Position numbers and translations under genes: made by a program. Below are positions 28,853-39,682 of a stretch of 55,030 nucleotides of DNA, one piece after another (position 1 is the stretch's first letter; the number at the start of each line of letters is the position of its first letter). The notes beneath the pieces were generated by a model, which was not told the DNA's origin, did not search any database, and saw only the letters and a list, made by a program, of their open reading frames with translations. Source of the DNA: Sporisorium sorghi (Eukaryota; Basidiomycota; Ustilaginomycetes; Ustilaginales; Ustilaginaceae); the NCBI GenBank assembly GCA_023212695.1, contig JALCCG010000147.1, forward strand, positions 1-55,030, given 5' to 3'.

Positions 28853-30604
28853 ATGTCGCAATTCGTCTTTGCAGACCGCTTCGTGCTGCCTACCGGCTCT
28901 GCGCTAGCATCGTCGAGGCTCCACACCATCTTTTACGCCTCGCTCGTGGTCCAGCACGCCATCTTCCATGTACTGTCCCACTCCTGGCTCAAGGGCGACA
29001 GCAAGGACATGCTCAAGAAGCGATGCTGGATCCTCACCACCCTCGCCAGCTTCGTCATGTGTCTTGCCAGCCTGCCCTACCTCTCCGACCTCTTCCTCGC
29101 TGGCTTTGACCTCCATGCCCTGCGCCCCAGGACCAAGACCGTCGCAGAACCGCTCGCCGCCTTCTTTGTCGCCTACCTCCTCTCCGACCTCACTCTGGGC
29201 TCCATCTACTACCGCAAGCTGATCAACCTTTCGTCCGGCTGGATCCACCACATCGCCTACACCTTCCTCTTTTCCTTCTGGGTGCACAAAGGCTGGGCGC
29301 ACGTCGCAGCTGCAGCTGCCATCTTTGAACTCCCCACGCTCATCATGGGCGTTGCATCCATCTACCCCCCGCTGCGCTCCAACATGGCTTTTACAATCAC
29401 CTTCTTCGGTACGCGCGTGTTCTACCATTTTGCGCTGCTTGTGGCTTGCGTCACCGAACATGGTCGTAGCGCTCCGGGCATCAATGGCAGCTGGGGTCCT
29501 GCGATCAGCCTGCTCGCCACCTACCCCATGCATCTGTGGTGGGGCTACAAGTGCATCTGCAGCATTCGAAGGAGGATGCACAAGAGGAGGCTCGAAGCGG
29601 CTCAGGTTGCGAAGGAGAAGGCGTCGCTCGCCTCGGCTGCGGGGCAGCTTTTCAACGGTGTGCCTGCTCCGGATACGAGCAGCGCTGTCAACACGCCTGC
29701 TGTTACGCCTGGTGCTGGTGCGACGCCAGCGACGGCCAACTTTGGTGCGACGGGCCCCGTCCACGCGGCGTTTGCGCGAGCTGCGCGAGCTGCGTCTGCT
29801 GCGCGTCCGCCCGTTGACTTGCTCTTGCCCAAACGTCGTCGGGGTCAGCGCGGTGAGGCGGCGAGTATCGGTCATCCGCTGCTCACGCGAACGCTCAATC
29901 CGAAGTACATCAACTCGAACTCGGTCTTCACTGCGCCCGTCGCGCCCGAGGGTGCTGGACCGCACGATGTGGAGCCGTTCCTGGCGATCCGCTCGCCCGC
30001 CGAGTCGAGTGACCGCGCACGCCGACTCGTCGCCGACGCCGTGCGCAAGGTGTGGATCAACGCGCCCGCCAGCTGGCGGCGCCAGTTCGAGGAGGAAGCC
30101 GGCGTGCGGCCCAAAAGCCTAGGCGCCACTGGCCGCATGCCTTCCTACACCACCGACGAGTCGTCCGAAGAGTACGAAGAGGTCGATTCCGACGTTGTCC
30201 CGCCGTCCGCCGTGTCCGAGTCCCGCGCGCGGCGCTACCTGCAAGCCCAGCGTTCCCGCATCCGTCGCGCCGTGCTTCGCGCCGTACGCGCCGCCATCAA
30301 TGGCCGCGATGCCGACGGCGTCAAGGCCGTCACCTCGCACAACGACACCGTCATCACCACGTTCGCCGACGGCGCCGTGGCAGCCGCGGCCGATGTGCGG
30401 CCGACGGGCATCGACAGGACGCTGCTCTCGCTCGATTTCAGCTCGTTGGTCAAGTACCTGCCGCAAGATTTCTTTGGGCAGGACTACGAGATCCGCGAGT
30501 TCCCCGTCGAGCAGGTCGCGCAGGGTGGACGCCATAGGCGCATTGTGGGCCAAATTCGCCGCCGGATGGAGGTGGCCCGGCGCGACTTTGTTGTCTTTGA
30601 TTAG
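28853..30604 (+). CDS. TLC-domain multispan membrane protein with long C-terminal tail
   Basis: 583 aa from ATG 28853 (ACCACCATG context). Residues about 20-240 hold six to seven hydrophobic spans; the His pair at 132-133 in GWIHHIAY and the flanking pattern fit the TLC (TRAM-LAG1-CLN8) fold of the TMEM56/TLCD group, found in ER membranes and linked to lipid handling; the LAG motif of ceramide synthases is not evident. After a basic RRRMHKRRLE stop-transfer, a soluble 330-residue tail follows: Ala/Thr/Pro-rich, then a domain-like stretch with VRKVWINAPASWRRQFEEEAG, an acidic ESSEEYEEVDSD patch, and a C-terminal block with SLDFSSLVKYLPQDFFGQDYEIREFP. The tail matches nothing I know. Confidence 0.7.
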   Translation: MSQFVFADRFVLPTGSALASSRLHTIFYASLVVQHAIFHVLSHSWLKGDSKDMLKKRCWILTTLASFVMCLASLPYLSDLFLAGFDLHALRPRTKTVAEPLAAFFVAYLLSDLTLGSIYYRKLINLSSGWIHHIAYTFLFSFWVHKGWAHVAAAAAIFELPTLIMGVASIYPPLRSNMAFTITFFGTRVFYHFALLVACVTEHGRSAPGINGSWGPAISLLATYPMHLWWGYKCICSIRRRMHKRRLEAAQVAKEKASLASAAGQLFNGVPAPDTSSAVNTPAVTPGAGATPATANFGATGPVHAAFARAARAASAARPPVDLLLPKRRRGQRGEAASIGHPLLTRTLNPKYINSNSVFTAPVAPEGAGPHDVEPFLAIRSPAESSDRARRLVADAVRKVWINAPASWRRQFEEEAGVRPKSLGATGRMPSYTTDESSEEYEEVDSDVVPPSAVSESRARRYLQAQRSRIRRAVLRAVRAAINGRDADGVKAVTSHNDTVITTFADGAVAAAADVRPTGIDRTLLSLDFSSLVKYLPQDFFGQDYEIREFPVEQVAQGGRHRRIVGQIRRRMEVARRDFVVFD

Positions 30605-31788
30605 CCGTTAGAGTGTGGTGCTGATGCTTTGATGATTCTCTTCAAGTGCAGATGCTCTTGATGATCCGGTACGCTTCGCAATGTTTTCTCCGTTTGCTCG
30701 GTCGATGTCTTAGGCAATATACCCTCTGTGCTCGTCGGTGCGCCGTGGCTGTCTGTGTGGGCTTCGTCTTTTGACTGACGCTCCGACGTCGCAACGCGTG
30801 TGGTGCTGGCGAGCGATGAGTGCGGAAGCGTTGTCAGCTTGCCAGTCACCCGTGCAGATTTATGTGTGGTAGAGGCGGCCAGCGCTGCAACGCTGCGTGG
30901 CGTAGAAGCGGACCCTGAACCTTGTCGTTGTTTCGATACGGCTGTCTTTTCACCGGCTTTCTCGATGAGAGTGCTTGAAGATCTCTACCACTTGGTCGGG
31001 CTGAGAACAGGCGAGGACTCTCGAAAGCTGTCATTGATGACCCGTCTTGCTTTGCACCACGCACAGTAATTTAGAAGAATGAGGCTTCTCGGTCCTGGAA
31101 TTCTCGCAGACGGCGCTCCGGTAATCGCAGTCGCAGTTCTCGACGAATCCTTTGAAAACAAGACCGTCTCGCCAACATGCAGCCAAGACGAGAATACCGA
31201 CGCTGCCATTCATGCAGAAGCGTCTCATCTGTGCGGCCAAGCTGGTACACGAGACCTTTGCTCATGGAGTGGCGCGCGCCGTCCACTCGACGGGCTCGCT
31301 TCGCTCGTCGTTCTGCGCTAGAAGACGGGGCTGCATTGGAAGAAATTTCGGCCAACTTGATGCAATGTGACCATCCCACTAACAGCTTTTGTAAAAACCG
31401 GTGATGTTGGTGACACTTCATCAAGCATTAGAATCGACAGGCGATCCGGTGTTTTGAAAGTTGTTACCGTCGGCGATGGCCGTGAGGTGCACCGGCGACG
31501 GCGACGGTGAGGACTGCAGGAGATGAGGAAGGATGCCGTTGGGGTGGGTCGAAGGTGAGGTTGCCGTAAGCGGTTGAGTGGTGTGATTCGGAGGAGGGGC
31601 GACCGAGGCAGAAGTGCTTCGACCAGAAAGCCGTTTGCAGCCGTTGTGTTGTGCGGATGAGAGTGCTCTAGCATGACATCAAGAGAAAGATACAAGAAGG
31701 GGCTATCGACCATGAAGCCGCTTGTGATGTCCTCAAACGCCCCCCCCCCCCTCCAGCCCAGCTTGGATCCAGTTGAGCCGCTTCCAAC
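30605..31788. other. Intergenic region
   Basis: About 1.2 kb with no supported gene. A run of twelve C at 31740-31751 lies directly before the polygalacturonase start. Confidence 0.5.
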
Positions 31789-32862
31789 ATGACCCGCCTT
31801 GCCCTGTTGACATACCTGCTGCTCAGCCTCGGAGCAAGCCAAGCTTTCGCTGCGAGCTGCACCTTCACAGACGCCGCAAGCGCCAAAGCCGGCAAAACCT
31901 CATGCAGCACAATCACCCTCTCCAACATCAAAGTGCCAGCCGGCCAAACGCTCGACCTCACAAACCTCAACACCGGCACCCAGGTCATCTTCAGCGGCAC
32001 AACCACATTCGGCTACGCAGCGTGGTCCGGACCACTCATTTCAGTCTCTGGCAAGAACATCACCGTGACCTCCACGAGCGGCTCGCTCATCGACGGCGGG
32101 GGAGCGCAGTGGTGGGACGGCAAAGGCAGCAATGGCGGTGTGACCAAGCCGAAGTTGTTCTCTGCGCACTCTTTGATCAACAGCAAGATCCACGCGCTCT
32201 CTGTCAAGAACACGCCGGTGCAGGCGTTCAGCGTCAACGGGTGCACCAACCTGCGGCTGGACCATATCACGCTGGACAACTCGGCAGGCGACGGGCTGGG
32301 GCACAGCACGGATGCGTTCGACGTGGGCAGCTCGGACGGCGTGTACATTACGAATGCGGTGGTGCGCAACCAGGACGACTGCCTCGCGGTGAATTCGGGG
32401 AGCGATATTTTGTTTTCGGGCGGGTACTGTGAGGGCGGGCACGGGCTGTCGATCGGCAGCGTGGGCGGGCGCAGCGACAATACGGTCGATGGCGTACGGA
32501 TTGAGAACTGCCAGGTGGTCAACAGCCAGAACGCAGTGCGCATCAAGACGGTTTCGGGAGCCACGGGACTGGTGAACAATGTGACGTACGCTAATATCGC
32601 TGTCTCAGGGATTTCTAAGTACGGTGTTGATATCCAGCAGGACTACCTGAATGGCGGACCGACGGGTACGCCGACGAACGGGGTCAAGGTGACGAACATC
32701 AAGCTGAGCGGCATCACGGGGTCGGTGGACTGGAGCGCAACGAGGATCTACGTGCTGTGTGGGGACGGATCGTGCAGCAACTGGCAGTGGTCGGGCGTGT
32801 CGATCAGCGGCGGGAAGGGCAGCTCGCAGTGCACCAATGTGCCGGCGAGCGCATCTTGCTGA
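31789..32862 (+). CDS. Endopolygalacturonase, glycoside hydrolase family 28
   Basis: 357 aa, single exon, secreted: signal peptide at 1-21 ([18 protein letters not shown]), with no obvious long propeptide. Right-handed beta-helix enzyme that cleaves the alpha-1,4 links of pectate. Catalytic set in order: Asp175 (STDAFD), Asp196-Asp197 (NQDDC), His218 (GGHGLSIGS) and Arg251-Lys253 (RIKT). Paired cysteines at both ends (CTF ... C near the N-terminus; [10 protein letters not shown]-terminal Cys). The first motif is STD rather than the usual NTD. Expected to act on host pectin in the apoplast. Confidence 0.95.
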   Translation: MTRLALLTYLLLSLGASQAFAASCTFTDAASAKAGKTSCSTITLSNIKVPAGQTLDLTNLNTGTQVIFSGTTTFGYAAWSGPLISVSGKNITVTSTSGSLIDGGGAQWWDGKGSNGGVTKPKLFSAHSLINSKIHALSVKNTPVQAFSVNGCTNLRLDHITLDNSAGDGLGHSTDAFDVGSSDGVYITNAVVRNQDDCLAVNSGSDILFSGGYCEGGHGLSIGSVGGRSDNTVDGVRIENCQVVNSQNAVRIKTVSGATGLVNNVTYANIAVSGISKYGVDIQQDYLNGGPTGTPTNGVKVTNIKLSGITGSVDWSATRIYVLCGDGSCSNWQWSGVSISGGKGSSQCTNVPASASC

Positions 32863-33498
32863 AAGAGGTGTGCGCAAGGTCAGGATCTCATCGGATAAAG
32901 CTGCCTTGCGGAAGGAAGGAAGGAAGGAAGGAAGGACTCTGGCGGCTTTCTTACATGCTGCCTTGGCTGGACCTCGGCGGGTACAGTATCAGCATTGAAT
33001 GGGAAGGATCGTTGGCGTTAGCAGATCATGGAGTGTCGCTTGGTCGGCTGTGCGGTTCATTCTGCCGTTCGGGTACGGTCGGCTGCCTCGTATCAACGCG
33101 CGCTCGGAACAGAACGTATTACGGATCTAATTTACTGTAGCTCATATCGACGTTCGAGACCTCAGTTGGTCGCCGGCGGCGTAGGAATGGCAGTGCACGA
33201 TCGGCTCACAAGTTGACGTGAGAAGACTTCAGTATTCATTGTTTGCCAATGAGTTCAGTGCGTCGAGGGTGACAGGCGTCGAGAGCACAGTCACCGAGCG
33301 ACAAGATTGACAGGAGTTGCCAGTGGGGCTGTGTTTGCAGACGTGCTTTTTGCGCCTCCGCCTCGGAAAAACGTGCAGCTGAGAGGCCGCAGAGTGGTCT
33401 AGCGTGCCAACGGCTGCGTGTCTGTCTGCCTTGTAGATCCTTGCATACAGCAACGGCGGCAAAGTTTTTCACGAAAAAAAAAAGAAAGAAAAGAAAAG

Positions 33499-33531
<33 letters not shown>

Positions 33532-34702
33532 AGCAGACTGAGACATGTGCTGTTATGAATAGGATGAGAAGCCTGTTCTCCAACGATCGAGTCCCCATAC
33601 CATTCTTCTTTCCCTGTCGAGAGTCATAATCGGAGGATTTCCGATGGTGAATAGGGCTATCTTGGACGCACGAGGGCAGTGCGTTGCGGTGCGTTGCGGT
33701 GCGGTGCATGCATGCCTCGTTCGGGGAGTTGGTCGACGACGTGCAGCGGCGGCTGCTCAACAGGCGAGATTCTGGAACGCGAGTCTATCGATTTGATTTG
33801 ATTTTTTATTTATTTATTTTTTCTTGAAAAAAGGGCAGCGACAGGCCAAAAGCCGCGTGCGTGCGATGAGGTTTCCATCGGCACCTAAGTTTTTGCGCTC
33901 GCTCCTTGTCCTTGCCTCGGAAATGCTTTGGTCGTGTTCTAGTGCCAAAGCCATGCCGCTCTCGCCTATGCGCGGGGTCTGTGCCCTTGTGCGGGTCTGA
34001 GCTTCTAGCTTCGCACGGACGGCAAATGACCGCGGTCCTCCTCAATATTGACCGATCGCAACGGCAGAACGAGAGGGACAAGATGTGCAGTACGACGAAT
34101 GCATGTGGTTCGCATCGACAGGAAATCTATGATGGCATCGAATCTTGCGAGGCGAAGCGAGGCAAAAGAGGCGGTGGTGGGAATGGTGTGTTCGTGCCAA
34201 GCAGGTGCAATGACTTCACGTCGGCCACCAATCTCGCAAAAAGTTGGCAACCTCGTCGGAGGAGCGCGATGAGCAAGCACAATGTCAGTGACAAATTTCA
34301 ACACACACACACACACGTCGGAGTGCATGCGACACGGTAAACACGCACATGATTCAACAAAACGCCCCAGAGAAGCGAGAAAGGAATTAGTGTGTCGCTT
34401 CAGCCGAAAAAAGCATTTGTGAGCATCGAAACAGAGGGCACTTGCTCTCGTGTCCTTCTCCTCCTCTACACTACATCATGGCTGCGCTCTGAGCCGTGTC
34501 CAGCAAAGCATGCAGCTTGCCTCGCTTCTCTTCGGCTTGGCTTCGTCTCTCGACAACGCCTTTTTTTTTTTTTTCTTTTCCCCCCCCCTCTGCTCGAGTC
34601 CCCGGTGATTGGAAAGACAATGCTCGAGCCTCGGCTTAGGCTTGCACTCTGTGACGATCGTGATTGTGACTTGTGACAATGAGCAGCTCGAGATACTGTA
34701 TG
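32863..34702. other. Intergenic region with simple repeats
   Basis: About 1.8 kb. (GGAA)n at 32910-32935, an A-rich tract at 33474-33532, duplicated GTGCGTTGCG at 33679-33698, AT-rich TTTATTTATTT at 33802-33822, (CA)n at 34303-34316 and a T14 run at 34561-34574. No gene or RNA recognised. Confidence 0.5.
33474..33532. repeat. Long A-rich tract
   Basis: Nearly 60 bases of A interrupted by a few G, including an unbroken run of about 30 A. It is not placed at a gene end I recognise. Confidence 0.9.
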
Positions 34703-34710
34703 TATATAAC
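34703..34710 (+). promoter_or_regulatory. TATA box of OSCA-like gene
   Basis: TATATAAC, 101 bases before the ATG at 34804. Confidence 0.6.
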
Positions 34711-34803
34711 ACCTCACCCTCGGACCCTGTTGCCAGAGATTGCCTCTTCTCCACCAATACCATCTCTCGTAGCTGTCTTGGCTTGCCCTCCCCTCCACCA
34801 ACC

Positions 34804-37491
34804 ATGCCGCCGTTCAACCTTGTCTCTGGTTCGGCCAAGCTGGTGCTGCCTCTCGTGCTCCTTGCACACCATGCCGCCGCCCAGCAGGCCGCCAACAGCG
34901 GCGCTTCCACCTCTACCGTTCTCTCCTCGATCATCTTGAACGCCATCATCTTTGCCATCCTCTTCTCTGTCTTCATCCTCGCTCGTCCCCGTTTCAAGCG
35001 TGTCTATGCGCCCAGGACCTACCTCGTCACACCCGAGGAGCAGATTGAGCCGCTGCCCCAGTCGCTTTTCGGCTGGCTCCCCGTATGGCTCAAGACACCC
35101 ACTACCACCATCCTCGAAAAGAACGGCCTCGACGCCTATATGTTTGTCGAGTACCTCGAGATGATGCTTTGGGTGTTTGGCCCCATCTTTATCCTCTCCT
35201 GGATCGTCCTCATGCCCGTCTACGGCGCTGGCACCACGGGCGAGGGCACCGGCTTCAACCGCTTCATCCTCAGTCGCGTCGGCAAGTCGCCCCAGCAGCA
35301 GAAGCGCTACGTCGCTCCTCTTTTGATCCAGTGGATCTTCACCTTCTGGCTACTCTACAACATCCGTTCGCGCATGTCCAAGTTCATCAAGCTTCGTCAG
35401 GACTTCCTCGTCTCGCCCCAGCACGCTCAATCCGCTCAGGCAAAGACCGTCCTGATCACCGGCATCCCCAACGAGCTCCTCAGCGAAAAGAAGCTCCGCG
35501 CCATCTACTCGCAGCTCCCAGGCGGCGTCGCCAAGATCTGGCTCAACCGCAACCTCAAGGAGCTCCCCGACCTCTACGACGAGCGCGAAAAGCGGGTCAA
35601 CAAGCTCGAGTCGGCCGAGACCAGCCTGATCAAGACCGCCTACAAGCTCGTCAAGAAGGGCAAGGCCCAGGATGCCAGCGGCTCTCTTCCTGACGCTGAC
35701 CTCGAGATCGATGCCGAGGTCGCCGACCGGTACGTCCCCAAGAAGAAGCGCCCCACCCACAAGCTCGGCAAGGTCCCCTGCATGGGCGACAAGGTCGACA
35801 CCATCCACTGGTGCCGCGAGGAGATCGCACGTCTCAACAAGGAGATCGAAAAGAAGCGCTCCGAGATCGCCATCGACTACAAGAACTATCCTCCTCAGAG
35901 CAGCGCCTTTATCCTCTTCAACACCCAGATCGCTGCCCACATGGCCGCCAAGGCGCAGGCGCATCACGAGCCCTACCGCATGACCAACCGCTACATCGAG
36001 GCGCACCCGGACGACGTTGTTTGGGCCAACATGAACATGAACCCTTACGAGCGCAAGATCCGCACCGCCATCGGCTGGGCCATCACCGTCGTCCTCATCC
36101 TCTTCTGGACTGTTCCCGTTGCCTTTGTCGGCGTCATCTCCAACATCCAGGGTCTCGCCGACAACGTTGGCTTCCTCGGCTGGCTCAACAGCATCCCCAA
36201 CGTCGTCGTTGGTATCATCCAGGGTATCTTGCCTACCGTGCTGCTCGCCGTGCTCAACATGCTCTTGCCCATCTTCCTGCGTCTACTCTCGCGTCTCAGC
36301 GGTACCCCGACCCGCAGCGGCATCGAGCTCGACTTGCAGGGACGCTTTGCTGCTTTCCAGATCGTGCAGAACTTCCTCATGCTCACCTTGATCTCGGGTA
36401 ACGCTGGCCAGATTGCCAGGTATGTGCAGCAAGTCGCCTCGCAGCCGGGTCAGTTCCCCGGTCTCTTGGCCGAGGCCATCCCCAAGGGTTCGCTCTTCTT
36501 CCTCAGCTTCGTCGCGCTGCAGGGTCTGTCCGGTGCCGCCTCGCTGTTTGCCCAGATCGCCGGTCTGGCCGTCTACTACGTCAAGAAGTTTTTGCTCGCC
36601 TCGACGCCACGCAGGGTTTGGCACATTGACCACGACACGAGCGGACCTGCTTGGGGCACACTGTTCCCCAGCATGACGCTCATCACGGTCATCGGCACCG
36701 GTTACGTCGTCATTGCGCCCATCCTCAACGGCTTTGTCGTCTTCACCTTCTTCCTCTTCTTCCTCGGCTACAAGTACCTCTTCCTCTACGTCTACGATAC
36801 CAAGCCAGCCAGCGAGACGTCCGGTCTGTTCTTTGGCAAGGCCATCCGCCACATCTTCGTCGGTCTCTACGTCGAGATGGTGATGCTCACCGCCATCTTC
36901 TTCCTCGCTCAGTCCGAGGATGCCAACGGCAACAACAAGAAGCAGTCTGCCATTCCCGAGGGTGCCTTCATGGTGATTCTGATCGTCATCGTGATCGGAT
37001 TCCACTACTTCCTCAACGACTCGTTCAAGCAGCTCGAGACGGCTCTGCCGCTCACGCTCACCGCGGGCTCCACTTCGGATGCGCAGCTGCAGGGCAACTT
37101 TACCCGCACCTCGGGCGAGACGGCCTACACGGAGAAGAAGGCGCTCCACGGACCGGCCACGTCGTCGGACGAGACGACGCCTGCCGTGCAGGGTGATGCC
37201 AACGGCTACGCCCTCAACGGCCCGGGTGCCAGCGGCGAGAAGCAGCACCACGGCCACGCGTCGGCGGTGCCTGGCTTGACCGAGGAGCAGGAGTCGGCCT
37301 TCTACCACCCGTCGCTCACGGGCGAGCAGAAGCCCATCTGGCTGCCCAACGACAAGTTTGGCATCGGCCGTGCTGCCGTCGCTTCGGCTCGCAAGGCTGG
37401 TCTCGATGCTACGTATGAGCACACCTCGGTCACTGAAAAGGGCCAGGTCGAGACCGATGCCTACGAGCCTCCTGGTGAGCCGCTGGTCTGA
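34804..37491 (+). CDS. TMEM63/OSCA/CSC1-type stress-gated ion channel
   Basis: 895 aa from ATG 34804; the frame is open 195 bases further upstream but has the TATA box in it. An N-terminal hydrophobic stretch (VLPLVLLAHHAAAQQ) may be a cleaved signal or first anchor. Then a span VLSSIILNAIIFAILFSVF, the early TM0-TM2 region, a cytosolic loop with VLITGIPNELLSEKKLRAIYSQLPGGVAKIWLNRN (the RRM-like fold of the family) and a charged coiled stretch, followed by the 7TM core from about residue 418 (IGWAITVVLILFWTVPVAFVG) to about 740. C-terminal 150 residues are hydrophilic. Family members are osmotically or mechanically gated cation channels or scramblases in the plasma membrane or endomembranes. 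Very GC-rich codons suggest strong expression. Confidence 0.9.
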   Translation: MPPFNLVSGSAKLVLPLVLLAHHAAAQQAANSGASTSTVLSSIILNAIIFAILFSVFILARPRFKRVYAPRTYLVTPEEQIEPLPQSLFGWLPVWLKTPTTTILEKNGLDAYMFVEYLEMMLWVFGPIFILSWIVLMPVYGAGTTGEGTGFNRFILSRVGKSPQQQKRYVAPLLIQWIFTFWLLYNIRSRMSKFIKLRQDFLVSPQHAQSAQAKTVLITGIPNELLSEKKLRAIYSQLPGGVAKIWLNRNLKELPDLYDEREKRVNKLESAETSLIKTAYKLVKKGKAQDASGSLPDADLEIDAEVADRYVPKKKRPTHKLGKVPCMGDKVDTIHWCREEIARLNKEIEKKRSEIAIDYKNYPPQSSAFILFNTQIAAHMAAKAQAHHEPYRMTNRYIEAHPDDVVWANMNMNPYERKIRTAIGWAITVVLILFWTVPVAFVGVISNIQGLADNVGFLGWLNSIPNVVVGIIQGILPTVLLAVLNMLLPIFLRLLSRLSGTPTRSGIELDLQGRFAAFQIVQNFLMLTLISGNAGQIARYVQQVASQPGQFPGLLAEAIPKGSLFFLSFVALQGLSGAASLFAQIAGLAVYYVKKFLLASTPRRVWHIDHDTSGPAWGTLFPSMTLITVIGTGYVVIAPILNGFVVFTFFLFFLGYKYLFLYVYDTKPASETSGLFFGKAIRHIFVGLYVEMVMLTAIFFLAQSEDANGNNKKQSAIPEGAFMVILIVIVIGFHYFLNDSFKQLETALPLTLTAGSTSDAQLQGNFTRTSGETAYTEKKALHGPATSSDETTPAVQGDANGYALNGPGASGEKQHHGHASAVPGLTEEQESAFYHPSLTGEQKPIWLPNDKFGIGRAAVASARKAGLDATYEHTSVTEKGQVETDAYEPPGEPLV

Positions 37492-38370
37492 GAAGTGCGG
37501 CGGTTTGATCCATATACCACGTTCGTTTCAGGTCACAAAGTAGAAAGGTGTTGGTGGCAGCTGCTGCTGTCGGACCTTTTCTGTTTCGAAGTGCACCTCC
37601 AAAAGTCTTTCCTTTATCGAATACCCCGTTCGTTTAATTGTTCCTGGTCCGATTGCTCTAGCTCATGTATCATCGCCCGCTCTCAGGCTATACAAGTGCA
37701 AGGATGAGGCCGAATTGCTTTTTTCAAAGTGCGAAGAGTGGCTCAGAGTGTGCGAAGCGGCCCAGACTGTGCGGGATTGTCAAGAGATTGCGAAGCTGTG
37801 GAGTGTGAGAGGCGGAGGAGCTGTCGCTCGAGGGCGTGGTGCATTTGCAACTGCGCCAGGTGGGACCGTGTATGGTGGCCTGCATGCGAGAATGGTTGTC
37901 ACGTAGACAACAGCAAGAGCATGGTGTCAACCCCCACACAGGGCAAGCAAGCAAGCAAGCAAGCAGCAGCGAGTAAGGAGCGCCGAACCGAGGCCGAACA
38001 AAGGATGGTGGGCAGAGACGCGCGTGCCGTCGGTGAATTTATCGCTTCCCCACGCCGAGCTGAGTGCGAGTGTGGGGGTAGCTCCGCAAAGTCGCAAGAG
38101 AGCTCGGTCCTGGCTATCGGTGCAGGCTGGTGAGCGGCATCGAGAGTGGACAGAGCGTCTACAAAGGGAGGGGGGGGGTTGTTTGCGGAGGTGGTCCACT
38201 CTTCCGCTCTGCCTCTTTTCGAGTGTCGACTGGCGAGGGAGAGTCGGTCATTGCGGTTGCGTCGAACGCATCTATCCGGTCGACCACCACGTCGCTTGAT
38301 CTGTCCCTGATCTTACCACTCTTCAGCAACTTTCCATCGTCGACACCAGATCCTTGACGCAGCAGCAACG
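37492..38370. other. Intergenic region
   Basis: About 880 bases with a (CAAG)n run at 37943-37965. Presumed promoter of the cyclase-family gene. No other gene seen. Confidence 0.5.
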
Positions 38371-39587
38371 ATGGCGACACCCGACGGCGACACATCGGAC
38401 AAAGGCACGTTCGCAGCCGGCGTTCTCCCGGACTTTGACGATATCCCCCCGGTCCCTGGGATGCCCCAGGGCTGCGCCTGGGGTGTCTGGGGCGCGCCTC
38501 TGACTCCCTGGGCACACTGAACCTGCTCACGCCCTCCCTTGTCGCCCTTGCCGCCTCTGAAAACATCCGCACCGGTGAGAGGGTGCAGCTGGACTGGGGG
38601 CTGGACAGCGTCGACGTGCCCGCGAACCAGCGCGCACGCCTCCAGCACCGGCTCATCGACCTGCACCCCAAGCTCGGCGTATACGCGACCGACGACGAGG
38701 TGGCGCTCAACACGCAGACGTCGTCGCAGTGGGACGGCTTCAACCATTTCGCGCACCAGGCAACGCGGACGTACTACAGCGGGGTCAGGCACAGCGATCT
38801 GCACGCGGGGAGGGTGGATAAGGGGAGGAATAGCATGCACCACTGGTGTTTGAACGGCGGGCTGGCCGCCCGCGGCGTGCTGGTGGATTGGGTGCACTGG
38901 TGGGAATCGACGAGGGACGTGCCGCTGCCCAAGGGGAACGAGTCGTACGCGATCCCGCTGGAGCAGATCAAGCAGGTGCTGCAGTGGCAGGGCACAGTGC
39001 TGCGCACGGGGGATATCCTGTTGTTAAGGACGGGGGTCGTGAGGTGGTTCGAAAACGCTTCGGATGAGGAGAAGGTCAAGGGGATGATCGAGAACGATAA
39101 CTTTCCTGGGATCGAGGCGACCGAAGAGGTGAAGCGGTGGATCTGGAATAGCCACTTTGCTGCGGTGGCCAGTGATAATTTGTCGTTCGAGTCTGGGCCA
39201 CATGGAGGTGAGTCGCCCCTTCGCACTTCCACATCTCTCTCCCCTCGAACGATACTGATCTTCCTCTCCTCTTTCTCTCTATCTCTATCTCTCTGTCTCT
39301 GTCTCTGTCCGCGACCATGCGCCCATCAAGATCTGTGGCTGCACGAATGGATCCTGCCCATGTTCGGCTGCCCCATCGGCGAGCTCTTTGACCTGGAGCG
39401 CCTTAGCGTCGCATGCCAGAAGCACAAGCGCTGGACGTTCTTCCTCACCTCGGCTCCGATTCGCGGTGAGTTCGCGCCCTGGAACTGTATGAACAGCGGG
39501 AAGCAAAACTGACACTTGTGCTTTCGGTCCAATCCCACAGTCAAAGGCGGTATCGCCTCGTCGCCCAACGCTATCTGCATCTTCTGA
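38371..39587 (+). pseudogene. Cyclase-family protein (kynurenine formamidase-like), frameshifted
   Basis: Three exons by splice sites and frame: 38371-39207, 39331-39465, 39541-39587. The N-terminal part (DFDDIPPVPGMPQGCAWGVWG) and the part from 38496 on (DSLGTLNLLTPS, then SQWDGFNHFAHQ, MHHWCLNGGLAARGVLVD, and the exon 3 end KGGIASSPNAICIF) are plainly one fungal protein of the PF04199 metal-dependent cyclase family, but they are in different frames. The shift lies in GGCGCGCC at 38491-38498: two extra bases or one missing. The first frame ends at TGA 38518-38520 after 49 codons, and no good internal ATG exists. Both introns keep perfect splice sites, so decay is recent, or the change is a sequencing error. 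Family members hydrolyse cyclic amides or formyl-kynurenine. Confidence 0.75.
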
Positions 39588-39682
39588 CCCTCTCTCAAGC
39601 TTCACATCGACTGCCTCATCATCGCTACGTGTCACGTACAATGAAAACTCCTGTGCATTTGGTCTTTCAGCGAATCCCATCT

